Below, piece after piece: positions 36,515 through 46,061 of a stretch of 64,000 bases of DNA. This DNA is from Streptomyces caatingaensis. GTDB taxonomy: Bacteria; Actinomycetota; Actinomycetes; Streptomycetales; Streptomycetaceae. Every line of letters begins with the position of its first letter. The stretch's first letter is position 1. Under the pieces are notes generated by a model. The model saw nothing but the letters and a program-made list of their open reading frames with translations, ran no database searches and was not told the DNA's origin. The DNA lies in NCBI RefSeq assembly GCF_001187435.1, contig NZ_LFXA01000004.1, positions 315,001-379,000 on the forward strand. The letters are read 5' to 3'. A program made the translations under genes and the position numbers.

Positions 36515-37429
36515 TCAGCGGTACTCGTCCACAGACACCCCCTTCCCCCCGAACACCACCTCCTCGAAGTACCGGATCGCATCCGGCTGCGATCCATCGA
36601 CATCCCGCACCCCGTACACCCGCGCCAGCTCCCCACTCGACACCGACCGCCCACCCCACCGCGCCCGCTCCGGATCCGCCGCCAGCGCCGCCACCGCCCG
36701 GCCGATGAAGGCGGGCGACTCGGCTACCGCGAAGTGCGGGTCCTTCGCGACGGCGTCGCGCCAGTTCGCCTCCGTGACCCCGAAGTGGTCGAGCATCTCC
36801 TCGGACCGCAGGAAGCCGGGCGTGACGCACACCGCCGTCCCCCCGTACTCCCGGAGCTCCTCCGCCAGCCCGGAAGCCATCCGGAACGGGCCATACTTCG
36901 CCACGTCGAGCACGAGATGCTCCCGGTAGTGCGCCCGGTTGAACTCCTCGGTCCCGTCCGTGATCTCCACGACCAGCCCCCCGGGCCGCCGGATCAGCAG
37001 CGGCAGCGCGCAGTGGCTGGTGATGAGATGCGCGTCGAGCGACAGGCGCAGCATCCGCAGCACCCGGTCGATGTCCAGCTCCCACAGCCTCTTGCCGAAC
37101 TCCAGCAGGTGGTCCCCGCCCCACACGTCGTTGACCAGCACGTCCAGCCGCCCCCGCTCCCGCTCGATCCGCTCGACGAGCGCCCGGACCTGCGAGGTCA
37201 CCAGGTGGTCGGTGGGGACGGCGATCCCCGTGCCGCCGGCCGCCGTCACCAGCTCCGCCGTCTCCTCGATCGTCTCGGGCCGCCCGACCTCGCTCCGGCG
37301 GGTCCGCGTCGTGCGCCCCGTCGCGTAGACGACCGCCCCGGCGCGCCCCAGCTCCACGGCCATGGCCCGGCCCGCGCCCCGCGTCGCCCCGGCGACCAGC
37401 GCGACCTTGCCCTCCAGCGATGCCTTCAC
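36515..37429 (-). CDS. Short-chain dehydrogenase/reductase, atypical active site
   Basis: A 304-residue Rossmann-fold SDR. The cofactor motif is AGATRGAGRA, with an NDVWGGDHL segment where SDRs have NNAG. The GTG 37429 start is set by AGGGAGG just upstream; earlier in-frame codons are low complexity. At the catalytic position the usual YxxxK reads L-D-V-A-K (…VLDVAKYGPF): the lysine is present but the tyrosine is replaced by leucine. Activity is therefore doubtful or altered. The LRSEEML...FGVTEANW tail identifies its SDR subfamily. Confidence 0.85.
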   Translation of the reverse strand: MKASLEGKVALVAGATRGAGRAMAVELGRAGAVVYATGRTTRTRRSEVGRPETIEETAELVTAAGGTGIAVPTDHLVTSQVRALVERIERERGRLDVLVNDVWGGDHLLEFGKRLWELDIDRVLRMLRLSLDAHLITSHCALPLLIRRPGGLVVEITDGTEEFNRAHYREHLVLDVAKYGPFRMASGLAEELREYGGTAVCVTPGFLRSEEMLDHFGVTEANWRDAVAKDPHFAVAESPAFIGRAVAALAADPERARWGGRSVSSGELARVYGVRDVDGSQPDAIRYFEEVVFGGKGVSVDEYR

Positions 37430-37589
37430 GTCGTCCTCCCTCTTCGTGTCCGGTCGTGTTCGGTCACGTCCGGCCGTCGGAAGGACCCTCGCAGCGATAC
37501 CCGACATCTTCTGTCGGGTATTCCGGGGCGGCCGCTTCCGGCCCCCTCCGCGTGCGCCCCCGGGGGCCAGGACGGATGCTGTTGGCGTG

Positions 37590-38108
37590 ATGGACGAGAC
37601 GGAGTTCTGGGAGATCGTCGACGAGACCCGGGCCGCCGCCGGCGGTGACGTCGAGGACCAGGCGGACCTGCTGGTCGAGCGGCTGATGCGGCTCGACCCG
37701 GAGGGCGTCATGGACTTCGCCCGGCACTTCGAGGTCCGCTACAACCGCGCCTACCTCTGGGACCTGTGGGGCGCGGCGTCCGTCATCCTCGGCGGCGCGG
37801 GCGAGGACGCGTTCGACTACTTCCGCTGCTGGCTGATCGGCCAGGGGCGGGAGGTCTTCGAGGGCGCCGTGCACGACCCGGACCGGCTCGCGACCCTGCT
37901 CGACGACTTCGACGAGGAGACGGACGGCGACGGCGAGGACCTGGGCTTCGCGGCGGACGAGGCGTACGAGCAGCTCACCGGCGCCCGGATGCCGGACCTG
38001 GCCCTGCCGCCCGCCCCCGAGGAACCACAGGGCACCCCGCTCGACCCGGAGGACGACGCCGTCCTGGCCGAGCGCTTCCCCGCGCTGTGGGAGCGCTTCA
38101 GATCCTGA
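37590..38108 (+). CDS. DUF4240 domain protein
   Basis: A 172-residue acidic protein starting MDETEFWEIVDETRAAAGG, with LWDLWGAASVILGG and FDYFRCWLIGQGREVFE, the hallmark of the DUF4240 family. ATG 37590 (immediately preceded by an in-frame GTG) was preferred. It lacks a signal sequence or membrane segment. Divergent from the SDR gene and 21 bp upstream of the epimerase gene. Function unknown. Confidence 0.88.
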   Translation: MDETEFWEIVDETRAAAGGDVEDQADLLVERLMRLDPEGVMDFARHFEVRYNRAYLWDLWGAASVILGGAGEDAFDYFRCWLIGQGREVFEGAVHDPDRLATLLDDFDEETDGDGEDLGFAADEAYEQLTGARMPDLALPPAPEEPQGTPLDPEDDAVLAERFPALWERFRS

Positions 38109-38129
38109 CCGAGTGACAGGGTGGTCCCC

Positions 38130-39044
38130 ATGCGCATCGCCATCACCGGCTCGTCCGGACTCATCGGCTCCGCCCTCGTCCGCTCCCTGACGGCGGACGG
38201 CCACCAGGTCAGGCGCCTCGTCCGCCGCGCGCCCCGGAGCGCGTCCGAGGTGCGGTGGGATCCGATGGGCGGCCGGCTCGACCCCGGCGCGCTGGCCGGC
38301 TGCGCGGCCGTCGTGCACCTGGCGGGCGCCGGCATCGGCGACCACCGCTGGACGGCCGCGTACCGCGAGGAGATCCGCGACAGCCGGGTGCTGGGCACCA
38401 CCGCCGTCGCCGGGGCGATCGCCGCCCTGGACGCCCCGCCCGCCGTCCTCGTCAGCGCGAGCGCCATCGGGATCTACGGGGACCGCGGGGACGAGACCCT
38501 CGACGAGGACGCGGCGCCCGGCGCGGGATTCCTCGCCGACGTCTGCCGGGCGTGGGAGGCGTCCGCCGCCCCAGCCGCCGACGCCGGCGTACGCACCGTC
38601 CTGGCGCGCACCGGGCTGGTCGTGAGCCGGCACGGCGGCGCCTGGAAACGGCTGTTCCCGCTGTTCCGGCTGGGACTGGGCGGCCCGCTCGGCGACGGCC
38701 GCCAGTACTGGAGCTTCATCAGCCTGCACGACCACGTCGCCGCCCTGCGCCACATCCTGGAGACCGAGGCGCTCGCCGGCCCGGTCAACCTCACCGCGCC
38801 CCTCCCCGTCACCAACCGCGAGGTCGCCCGCGTCATGGGGCGCGTGCTGCACCGCCCGGCGCTGCTGCCCGCCCCCGCCCCCGCGCTCCGGCTCGCGCTG
38901 GGCGGGATGGCCTCGGACGTGCTGGCCAGTCAACGAGTGCTGCCGGGACGGCTGTTGGGTTCCGGTTTCACGTTCGCGCACCCGGACGTCGAGAGCGCCG
39001 TACGCGCGGCACTCGCCGAGGAGGACCGCGCTTCCGCCCGATGA
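38130..39044 (+). CDS. TIGR01777-family NAD-dependent epimerase
   Basis: A 304-residue extended SDR. It has the ITGSSGLIGSALV nucleotide motif, WDPMGG, VVHLAGAGIGDHRW, SASAIGIYGDRGDE and the YWSFISLHDHVAALRHIL region, all typical of the TIGR01777 (SulA-like/YfcH) group; a C-terminal DUF1731-like stretch follows. The start MRIAITGSSG was chosen over an ATG three codons earlier. Substrate unknown. Probably co-transcribed with the DUF4240 gene. Confidence 0.9.
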   Translation: MRIAITGSSGLIGSALVRSLTADGHQVRRLVRRAPRSASEVRWDPMGGRLDPGALAGCAAVVHLAGAGIGDHRWTAAYREEIRDSRVLGTTAVAGAIAALDAPPAVLVSASAIGIYGDRGDETLDEDAAPGAGFLADVCRAWEASAAPAADAGVRTVLARTGLVVSRHGGAWKRLFPLFRLGLGGPLGDGRQYWSFISLHDHVAALRHILETEALAGPVNLTAPLPVTNREVARVMGRVLHRPALLPAPAPALRLALGGMASDVLASQRVLPGRLLGSGFTFAHPDVESAVRAALAEEDRASAR

Positions 39045-39213
39045 TTGCGGGGCACGGGACCGTGGGCCGTGCGACCACCGTGCGACCGTGCTCTTCCCGT
39101 GCGCGACTGTTATTGACCGGATTTCTCTCTACGGTCGAGGCGAACTCGCGCATCGTCGCAGCCCGTTGGGGGCATCACGCCCCCGAGCGAGCGGACCGAC
39201 CCCGGGAGGGCAC

Positions 39214-40539
39214 GTGGCCAGCAGCGCACGCCACACCGCACAGCACGCCGATGTCGTCGTCGTCGGAGCCGGCCTCGCCGGTCTCTCCGCAGCACATCAG
39301 CTCACCAACGCCGGTGTCACCGTCACCGTGCTGGAAGCCGCTCCGCATCCGGGCGGGCGCATGACCACGGACCTGCTCGACGGCTTCCGCCTGGACCGCT
39401 CCGGGCAGTTGCTGAGCACCTCGTTCCCCGACCTGCGCCGCACCCCCGGCCTCGGCGCCCTCGTCCTGCGCCCCTTCGTCCCCGGGGTCGTCGTCCACGC
39501 CGAGGGCCGCAACCACCGCATCGGCGAAACCCGGGGCGCCAAGCGCGCGTTGACCACCGCCCGGGCCCTCGCCAGCGCCGCCCGCACCTCCCGCACCACC
39601 GGCCTCGACCAGGCCCGGCTGGACGCGGCGCTCACCCGCTTCGCGGCGCTGCCCGTCGAACGCGTCCTCGCCCGCCCCGACCGCCCCACCGCCGCCACGC
39701 TCGCCGGCCGCGGGCTGCCGACGCGTACGGTCGAGGGACTGCTGCGCCCGCTGCTGGCCTCCCTGCTGTCCGACCCGGACCTCAGCACGTCCAGCCGGTG
39801 CGCCGACCTCGTGCTGCGCGGCTTCGCCCGGGGACGGCTCTGCCTGCCGGCCGGCGGCGCGGGCGCGGTGCCCGAGCTGCTGGCGGCGATGCTGCCGCCC
39901 GGCACCGTGCGCACCGGGGTCCAGGTCACCTCCGCCGGCATCACCTCCGTCACGACGGCCGGGCACGGCGAGATCAGCTGCCGTTCGGTGATCGTGGCCA
40001 CGGGTGCCCGGGCCGCCGCGGAGCTGCTGCCCGGCCTGCGCCTGCCCGGGTTCCACCCGGTCACGGTGCTGCACCACACCACCGCCGAGCCGCCGTCCGG
40101 CGACGCGGCCCTGGTGGTGACCGGCGGCCGGGGCGGGCCGATCGCCCACACGACGGTGGCCAGCGAGGTGGACCCCGGCCGGGCCCCCGCCGGCCGCACC
40201 CTGATCACCTCCACCGTCCTCGGCTCCGCCGCGTCCCTGCCCGTCGCCGAGCTCGACCGGGTCGCGCGGGCCCAACTGGCCCGTCTGCACGGCGCGTCCC
40301 CGCGCGACTTCGAGCTGCTGGCGGCCCGGCACGACCCCGACGCCGTCCCGGCCATGCCGGCCCCGCACGACATCCGCCGCCCGGTGCGCCTCCTGTCCGG
40401 CCTGTACGTCTGCGGCGACCACCGCGACACCAGCACCGTCCAGGGCGCCCTCTTCTCCGGCCGCCGCGCGGCCCACGCCCTCCTCCGCGACCTGGGCATC
40501 CGCCCGGGCTACGGCATGGAGGCCCTGCGGGCCGCGTAG
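39214..40539 (+). CDS. FAD-dependent oxidoreductase (protoporphyrinogen oxidase/desaturase-like)
   Basis: A 441-residue flavoprotein with an N-terminal FAD motif VVVVGAGLAGLSAAHQL, then VLEAAPHPGGRM, and a C-terminal FAD-contact segment LYVCGDHRDTSTVQGALFSGRRAA. This is the amine-oxidase/phytoene desaturase/HemG superfamily. GTG 39214 is preceded by GGGAGG. Neither substrate nor pathway is clear from context. It is followed by a 565-bp non-coding gap. Confidence 0.88.
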   Translation: MASSARHTAQHADVVVVGAGLAGLSAAHQLTNAGVTVTVLEAAPHPGGRMTTDLLDGFRLDRSGQLLSTSFPDLRRTPGLGALVLRPFVPGVVVHAEGRNHRIGETRGAKRALTTARALASAARTSRTTGLDQARLDAALTRFAALPVERVLARPDRPTAATLAGRGLPTRTVEGLLRPLLASLLSDPDLSTSSRCADLVLRGFARGRLCLPAGGAGAVPELLAAMLPPGTVRTGVQVTSAGITSVTTAGHGEISCRSVIVATGARAAAELLPGLRLPGFHPVTVLHHTTAEPPSGDAALVVTGGRGGPIAHTTVASEVDPGRAPAGRTLITSTVLGSAASLPVAELDRVARAQLARLHGASPRDFELLAARHDPDAVPAMPAPHDIRRPVRLLSGLYVCGDHRDTSTVQGALFSGRRAAHALLRDLGIRPGYGMEALRAA

Positions 40540-41104
40540 CGGGCTGCAGGGCGGGCCGCCCGGCCGGCCGGTCCGGGCCAGCTGCACGGTCCCACCGGGA
40601 CCACCGGGACCACCGGGACCCAACGCGCCGGGGATCAGCGGGTTTTCGGCCGCCCCGCCCCGCCCCTTGGGCGCTCGCGGCGGCATCCCGTGCCCGTGCC
40701 CGGCGCCCGGCACCCAGCGCCCATGCCGACCGGCAACGGGCGACGGACGACAGGGGGCCGCCCCCGGCCCACACCCCACCCCCCACACCCCACACCCCTC
40801 ACTCCCTCGCCCCCGCGCCACCACCCACCGGTCCGCCCTCCGACTGGGCCCCGCCCCTGGGGAACGACCCCGGGGGCCTGGGCCCGCCCATGAACGGACC
40901 CCCGGTCCGGGGCAGTTGCCCCGGACCGGGGGTCCGTCCACGCCGGCCGCGGCCGCGCCACGGCGAGCCCCGAGGGGCCCCGCCGCACAACGCCCGCGCC
41001 CGAGCGGACCCGGAGCGGGCCGGAAACAGGCCGAGAGCAGGCCACGCCCGGAGTGGAACCGGGCACGGCCACCCGCCCCGGCCCGCTCAGCCCGCCCAGC
41101 CCGC
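40540..41104. other. Non-coding gap with tandem repeat and hairpins
   Basis: 565 bp between convergent genes. It holds three tandem copies of a 9-bp CCGGGACCA-type unit near 40590-40618, Pro/Arg-type low complexity at 40730-40860, and the large hairpin listed separately. No gene with a ribosome site or conserved protein was found. Confidence 0.6.
40894..40937. terminator. Bidirectional terminator, 21-bp stem
   Basis: Perfect 21-bp arms (40894-40914 and 40917-40937) separated by two bases lie between the convergent FAD oxidoreductase and NsdA-like genes. Confidence 0.8.
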
Positions 41105-42577
41105 TCAGAGAGCCGCGACCTTCTCCCGGTACGCCCGGACCGCCGCCGCGTCGCGGTACGGCTCGAGCCGGCGCTCGAACTCGCGGACGTACTCCACGGC
41201 CCGCACCGAGCGCATCTCGCCCGCCGCCTGCGCCGCCTCCGCGCCGAGCTGGCACGCCTGCTCCAGCTCCCCGAGCCCGAGCCGGGCACAGGCCAGCACC
41301 ACCTTGCAGAAGAGGCGGCTGCGGGCGTACCCGGCCGCCCGCAGCTGGAGGGAGCGCTCGGCGTGCTGCGCGGCGGCCCGCCACTGCTGGAGGTCGCGGT
41401 GGCAGTGGGCGAACTCGTCCGCCAGCTCCGCCTCGTCGAAGAAGCGGATCCAGTACGGCACGTCGTCCGTCGGCCGGGCCGTCTCCAGCGCCCGCTCGGC
41501 GCGGGCGAGCGACGCGGAGCAGGCACGCACCTCGCCGAGCACCCCGTGCCCGCGCGCCTCGATGGCGTGCAGCAGGGACTGGACGACCGGCGGGGCACCG
41601 GAGCCGACGCCCTGCTGGGCCACCCGCGCGAGCTGCACCGCCTCGCGCCCGTGCCCCAGGTAGACCGCCTGGCGGCTCATCGTGACCAGCACATAGCTGC
41701 CGTAGGCCCGGTCGCCGGCGGCCTGCGCGAGGCGCAGGGCCTGCACGTAGTACCGCTGGGCGAGGCCGTGGGCGGCGATGTCGTACGACGTCCACCCGGC
41801 GAGCCGGGTGAGGTCGGCCGCGGCGCCGAACAGCCGCCGCCCGGTGGCCTCGCCGTACGTCCCGCGGAGCATCGGCTCGGCCTCGTGCTCCAGGTACCGG
41901 ACGAGGGCCTGGCGGGCGTGCCCGCCGCCGTACGCGTGGTCGAGCGTGCGGAAGAGCTCGCCGACCGAGCGGAGGGCCGCGATGTCGCCCATCGAGACCC
42001 GGCCGCCCGGCGCCCGTTCGGCCCGCTGGCGGGGCACGGCGGGACGCGGCCGGTCGGGCGGCCGCGGGCCGCCCTCCCCGGGGGCCGCGCCCGGCGCGCC
42101 GCCGCCCGCGGGCGGCGCCGCACTGCGCGCCACCCGGTCGTCGGGCCGGCCGATCAGCCAGTCCCGGCTCGGGACCACCAGCCCCGCCGGCGTGAACGCG
42201 ATCTTCCGCAGCTCGGTGTGGCTGCCGGAGTCCTTTCGCCACAAGCCGCTGACGATGTCAATGGCCTCCGCCGGCGACGCGGCGAATTCCAGCCCCGCGT
42301 AGACCGGGGCGCACGCGTCCAGCCCGAGGTCCTGCGCGGACAGCCGCCGGCCCAGCCGCCGCGTGAAGACCTCGGCGATGAGCGCCGGAGTCGTGCCGCG
42401 CGGCTGCTGGCCGCGGAGCCAGCGGGTGACCGAGGTCTTGTCGTAGCGCAGGTCGAGGCCGTGCTCCAGCCCTAATTGATCGACGCGACGTGCGAGCCCC
42501 GCGTTGGAGAAGCCGGCCTCCGCGATGAGCGCGGCGAGCTGGCGGTTGGGAATGCGCTGTGGGGGTCGTTCCGTCAT
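41105..42577 (-). CDS. NsdA-like HTH/TPR regulatory protein
   Basis: A 490-residue protein. The N terminus (about residues 8-70, IPNRQLAALIAEAGFSNAGLARRVDQLG ... TSVTRWLRGQQPRG) is a Cro/XRE-like helix-turn-helix; the C-terminal 300 residues are helical TPR-like repeats (AQRYYVQALRLAQAAGDRAYGSY and similar). This layout and the YDKTSVTRWL motif match the NsdA family of Streptomyces regulators of sporulation and antibiotic production. A Gly/Pro/Arg linker (about 155-195) joins the parts. Divergent from lipB. Which family member it is remains open. Confidence 0.85.
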   Translation of the reverse strand: MTERPPQRIPNRQLAALIAEAGFSNAGLARRVDQLGLEHGLDLRYDKTSVTRWLRGQQPRGTTPALIAEVFTRRLGRRLSAQDLGLDACAPVYAGLEFAASPAEAIDIVSGLWRKDSGSHTELRKIAFTPAGLVVPSRDWLIGRPDDRVARSAAPPAGGGAPGAAPGEGGPRPPDRPRPAVPRQRAERAPGGRVSMGDIAALRSVGELFRTLDHAYGGGHARQALVRYLEHEAEPMLRGTYGEATGRRLFGAAADLTRLAGWTSYDIAAHGLAQRYYVQALRLAQAAGDRAYGSYVLVTMSRQAVYLGHGREAVQLARVAQQGVGSGAPPVVQSLLHAIEARGHGVLGEVRACSASLARAERALETARPTDDVPYWIRFFDEAELADEFAHCHRDLQQWRAAAQHAERSLQLRAAGYARSRLFCKVVLACARLGLGELEQACQLGAEAAQAAGEMRSVRAVEYVREFERRLEPYRDAAAVRAYREKVAAL

Positions 42578-42857
42578 CAACCTGCCCGGTCTCCCTGATC
42601 GCCATTCTGGGAACGGCGCGAATTTAGCGGTCCCAGCCGCCCCGAACGCCACCTTCGCCCCGCATTCATCCGATCGTGTGAGGACAGATCAGAGACAGAT
42701 CAAATAGGCACGGAAAAGCGTTCCGAGTCGATCTTGTCCGGGGCTCGTCCGCAGCCGTTTCGGAGGCCGCCGTACAGTGGCGGGGGCACCGGATCCGACG
42801 GGACGTACCGGGTCGGGTGCCGCAAAGCGATCGAAGAGGACTGGAAGAGGAGCTGCC

Positions 42858-43640
42858 GTGAGTGAGCTGCGCTTTGTCCGGCTGGGCTTCGGGGCGGACG
42901 CCGTCGAGTACCAGGAGGCGTGGCAGGAGCAGCGCCGGGTGCACGCGGCCCGCTTCGCGGACGAGGTTCCGGACACCGTGCTGATGCTGGAGCACCCGGC
43001 GGTCTACACCGCGGGACGGCGCACGGAGGACAGCGAGCGCCCCCTGGACGGGACGCCCGTCATCGACGTGGACCGCGGCGGCAAGATCACCTGGCACGGC
43101 CCCGGCCAGCTCGTCGGCTACCCGATCCTCAAGCTCCCGCGCCCGGTGGACGTCGTCGCGCACGTCCGCCGCCTGGAGGAGGCCCTGATCCGCGCCTGCG
43201 CGGAGTTCGGCCTGGAGACGACCCGGGTCGAGGGGCGCAGCGGCGTCTGGGTCCTCGGCGAGGAGCGGCGCCGGCCGGACACCGGCGGCCTGACCCTGGA
43301 CCTCGCGCCCGCCCGCCCGGCGGACGAGGAGTTCGACCCGCGGCTCAGCGGCCCGGAGTACGCCCCCTCCAACGCGGGCCAGCGCGGCGAGGACCGCAAG
43401 CTCGCGGCCATCGGCATCCGGATCGCCAAGGGCATCAGCATGCACGGCTTCTCGTTCAACTGTGATCCCGACAACACCTGGTTCGACCGGATCGTCCCCT
43501 GCGGCATCCGGGACGCCGGGGTGACCTCGCTCTCCGAGGAGCTCGGCCGCCGGGTCACCGTCCAGGAGGCGCTGCCCGTGGTGGAGAAGCACCTGCGCGA
43601 GGTGCTGGAATCGGCGGAGCCGCTGCCGCGGGCCGTCTGA
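42858..43640 (+). CDS. lipB: Octanoyl-ACP:protein octanoyltransferase
   Basis: A 260-residue enzyme moving octanoate from ACP to lipoyl-domain lysines. Visible are [28 protein letters not shown], the catalytic-pair lysine in [10 protein letters not shown] and cysteine in [15 protein letters not shown]. An Asp/Arg-rich insert around residues 145-175 is typical of actinobacteria. GTG 42858 follows GAAGAGGAGC. It lies 120 bp ahead of lipA; substrates here include SucB. Confidence 0.95.
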   Translation: MSELRFVRLGFGADAVEYQEAWQEQRRVHAARFADEVPDTVLMLEHPAVYTAGRRTEDSERPLDGTPVIDVDRGGKITWHGPGQLVGYPILKLPRPVDVVAHVRRLEEALIRACAEFGLETTRVEGRSGVWVLGEERRRPDTGGLTLDLAPARPADEEFDPRLSGPEYAPSNAGQRGEDRKLAAIGIRIAKGISMHGFSFNCDPDNTWFDRIVPCGIRDAGVTSLSEELGRRVTVQEALPVVEKHLREVLESAEPLPRAV

Positions 43641-43760
43641 CGGCCTCGGGCGGTCCCGGGAATGCGACCGCGATCTCATCGGTTGCCCGGGCGGAAGAAC
43701 GTAAGAACGAACGGGCGTACCCTGGTGTCCGCCGAAGAATCGAAGCCATAGGGAGCCGGA

Positions 43761-44714
43761 GTGTCCGCTGTCGCACCCGACGGACGCAAGATGCTGCGTC
43801 TTGAGGTCCGGAACGCCCAGACCCCCATCGAGCGCAAGCCCGAGTGGATCAAGACCCGGGCGAAGATGGGCCCCGAGTACACCGAGCTCCAGGGTCTGGT
43901 GAAGCGCGAGGGCCTGCACACGGTGTGCCAGGAGGCGGGCTGCCCCAACATCTACGAGTGCTGGGAGGACCGCGAGGCGACGTTCCTCATCGGCGGCGAC
44001 CAGTGCACCCGGCGCTGCGACTTCTGTCAGATCGACACCGGCAAGCCGCAGGCCCTGGACCGCGACGAGCCGCGCCGCGTCGGCGAGTCCGTCGTCACGA
44101 TGGACCTCAACTACGCGACGATCACCGGCGTCGCCCGCGACGACCTGCCGGACGGCGGCGCCTGGCTCTACGCCGAGACGGTCCGCCAGATCCACCAGCA
44201 GACGGCGGGCCGCGAGGGCGGTCACACCAAGGTCGAGCTGCTGGCCCCCGACTTCAACGCGGTGCCGGAGCTGCTGGAGGAGGTCTTCGCCTCCCGCCCC
44301 GAGGTCTTCGCGCACAACGTCGAGACGGTCCCCCGGATCTTCAAGCGCATCCGCCCCGGCTTCCGCTACGAGCGCTCCCTCGACGTCATCACCCGGGCCC
44401 GTGAGTACGGCCTGGTCACGAAGTCGAACCTGATCCTCGGCATGGGCGAGACCCGCGAGGAGATCAGCGAGGCGCTGCGCGACCTCCACGGCGCGGGCTG
44501 CGAGCTGATCACCATCACCCAGTACCTGCGGCCGAGCGTGCGCCACCACCCCGTGGAGCGCTGGGTCAAGCCGCAGGAGTTCGTGGAGCTCCAGCAGGAG
44601 GCCCAGGAGGTCGGCTTCGCGGGCGTCATGTCGGGCCCGCTCGTCCGGTCCTCGTACCGCGCGGGTCGGCTCTACCAGCAGGCCATGGAGAAGCGCAGCG
44701 AAGCTGCAGCGTAG
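43761..44714 (+). CDS. lipA: Lipoyl synthase
   Basis: A 317-residue radical-SAM enzyme inserting two sulfurs into octanoyl groups. The radical-SAM cluster is in [11 protein letters not shown]; the auxiliary cluster is in [13 protein letters not shown]; the C-terminal serine ligand motif is [12 protein letters not shown]. The start is GTG. The extreme 3' end ([12 protein letters not shown]) lies in a sequence partly duplicated about 100 bp downstream. Confidence 0.96.
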   Translation: MSAVAPDGRKMLRLEVRNAQTPIERKPEWIKTRAKMGPEYTELQGLVKREGLHTVCQEAGCPNIYECWEDREATFLIGGDQCTRRCDFCQIDTGKPQALDRDEPRRVGESVVTMDLNYATITGVARDDLPDGGAWLYAETVRQIHQQTAGREGGHTKVELLAPDFNAVPELLEEVFASRPEVFAHNVETVPRIFKRIRPGFRYERSLDVITRAREYGLVTKSNLILGMGETREEISEALRDLHGAGCELITITQYLRPSVRHHPVERWVKPQEFVELQQEAQEVGFAGVMSGPLVRSSYRAGRLYQQAMEKRSEAAA

Positions 44715-44811
44715 GCTGGGGGTCCGTCCGAGGCACGAGGGCGGGCACCCGGCCGCAGCGGAAGCGCCGCGAAGCTCGACCAGCAAGAGGCGAAGCGCAG
44801 CGAAGCTGCGG
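44670..44811. repeat. Partial duplication of the lipA 3' end
   Basis: CTCTACCAGCA and GAAGCGCAGCGAAGCTGC (44670-44680, 44690-44707) recur as CTCGACCAGCA and the identical 18-mer (44775-44785, 44792-44809), with a shorter linker. A degenerate third copy is at 44760-44778. The second copy is non-coding. Confidence 0.75.
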
Positions 44812-44830
44812 CACAAGGCCAGGGATTTCC

Positions 44831-44872
44831 TTGACGCGGTCCCGCTCTCCGTCGAGAGCAGGGCCGCGTCAA
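44831..44872 (+). terminator. Terminator after lipA
   Basis: 19-bp arms (44831-44849 with 44854-44872) with one mismatch and one wobble pair around a CGTC loop, downstream of lipA. Confidence 0.8.
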
Positions 44873-45003
44873 CGTTTCATAGCTTTTGACCAACCGGTCA
44901 CGCGTCGGTAACACCGTTCGGTGACGATGTGCGTACGCACAGCTGCTCGCTCCCCGAACACCGGAACCCCTCTCACCCCCCTCCCGCCCCGAGAGGACAC
45001 GAC

Positions 45004-45258
45004 ATGCAGGCCGCGCCGCCCGCCCCCGTGACGACCGCCCGCGCCTTCTCCGCCCTGCCCTCCACCCTCGCCGTCCGCCCGCCCTCGCTCACCGGCGCCC
45101 TGCGGGCCCTGGAGGGGCTGCTGATGCGCGGGGGGCAGCGCACCGCACGGCGCAACGCCTGGTCGGCCGTCCTGGAGGACCGCCGCCGCGCCCGGGCGCG
45201 GCGGGAGGCCCAGAGCCTCCTGGAGGCCGCGGCGGCCGCGGGCCCGCAGGCCACGTAA
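45004..45258 (+). CDS. Small basic hypothetical protein
   Basis: An 84-residue protein starting MQAAPPAPVTTARAF, with an Arg-rich C-terminal helix (RTARRNAWSAVLEDRRRARARREAQSLLEAAAAA). A GAGAGGA ribosome site precedes the ATG. No membrane segment or family recognised. It sits 10 bp before the DUF4191 gene and probably shares its transcript. Function unknown. Confidence 0.65.
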   Translation: MQAAPPAPVTTARAFSALPSTLAVRPPSLTGALRALEGLLMRGGQRTARRNAWSAVLEDRRRARARREAQSLLEAAAAAGPQAT

Positions 45259-45268
45259 ACTTCGCCTT

Positions 45269-45952
45269 ATGGCGAGGAAGGAAACAACCGAGAACCCCGG
45301 GCGACTGAAGCAGATCGCCCTGACCTACAGGATGACCAAGAAGGTCGATTCCAAGGTCGGTCTTGTCGTCGCGGCTGTGGGCATTGTCACCTTCGGTGTC
45401 CTTCTCGCCATCGGCTTCTGGATCGACCACCCGGTCTACCTGGGCATCCTGGGCTTCCTGCTGGCCTTCCTCGCGATGGCGATCGTCTTCGGACGCCGCG
45501 CCGAGCGCGCCGCCTTCGGGCAGATGGAAGGCCAGCCGGGGGCCGCGGCCGCGGTCCTGGAGAACATCGGCCGGGGCTGGACGACCACGCCCGCGGTCGC
45601 GATGAACCGCAGCCAGGACGTGGTGCACCGGGCCGTCGGCAAGGCCGGCATCGTGCTCGTGGCCGAGGGCAACCCCAACCGGGTCAAGAGCCTGCTGGCC
45701 GCCGAGAAGAAGCGGATGGCGCGCATCGTCGCGGACGTTCCCGTCCACGACCTCATCGTGGGTGACGGCGAGGGCCAGGTGCCGCTGAAGAAGCTCCGCA
45801 CCACGCTGCTGAAGCTGCCGCGCGTCCTGCCGGGCGCCCAGGTGACGGTCGTGAACGACCGCCTGCGGGCGCTGGGCGACCTGATGAGCAACATGCCGAT
45901 CCCCAAGGGACCGCTGCCCGGCAAGGGCATGCGGATGCCGCGGGGTCGCTGA
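45269..45952 (+). CDS. DUF4191 membrane protein
   Basis: A 227-residue protein beginning MARKETTENPGRLKQIALTYRMTKK, with two hydrophobic helices (about residues 32-52 and 57-77), then a conserved cytoplasmic part (RGWTTTPAVAMNRSQDVVHRAVGKAGIVLVAEG). The family is conserved next to lipA and glnA in actinobacteria. Function unknown; the tight context suggests a basic envelope or lipoate-related role, which is speculation. Confidence 0.9.
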   Translation: MARKETTENPGRLKQIALTYRMTKKVDSKVGLVVAAVGIVTFGVLLAIGFWIDHPVYLGILGFLLAFLAMAIVFGRRAERAAFGQMEGQPGAAAAVLENIGRGWTTTPAVAMNRSQDVVHRAVGKAGIVLVAEGNPNRVKSLLAAEKKRMARIVADVPVHDLIVGDGEGQVPLKKLRTTLLKLPRVLPGAQVTVVNDRLRALGDLMSNMPIPKGPLPGKGMRMPRGR

Positions 45953-45957
45953 GACAC

Positions 45958-46025
45958 CGGAGACGGATGACGAAGGAGGGCGGGGCCGTTGCAACGGCCC
46001 CGCCCTCCTTCGTCATCCGTCTCCG
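45958..46025. terminator. 68-bp perfect palindrome, bidirectional terminator
   Basis: A perfect palindrome of 34-bp arms centred between 45991 and 45992, with no spacer, starts 5 bp after the DUF4191 stop and precedes the convergent RDD gene stop (46062). As RNA it forms a very long hairpin in both directions. Confidence 0.9.
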
Positions 46026-46061
46026 CGCGCTCCATCCGGAGCGTGCTATGTCCGGGGCGTG

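Noticed and set aside
35562..37124. Long minus-strand frame across repeat copy 2
   Set aside because: Its protein is the translated repeat (Gly/Arg/Pro/Ala strings) and it overlaps the SDR gene in another frame.
40590..40620. Three 9-bp tandem repeats after the FAD oxidoreductase
   Set aside because: Too few and too GC-simple to assign a function; noted only within the gap description.
39175..41598. 807-codon minus-strand frame
   Set aside because: Antisense to the FAD oxidoreductase and low-complexity; no ribosome site or conserved motif.
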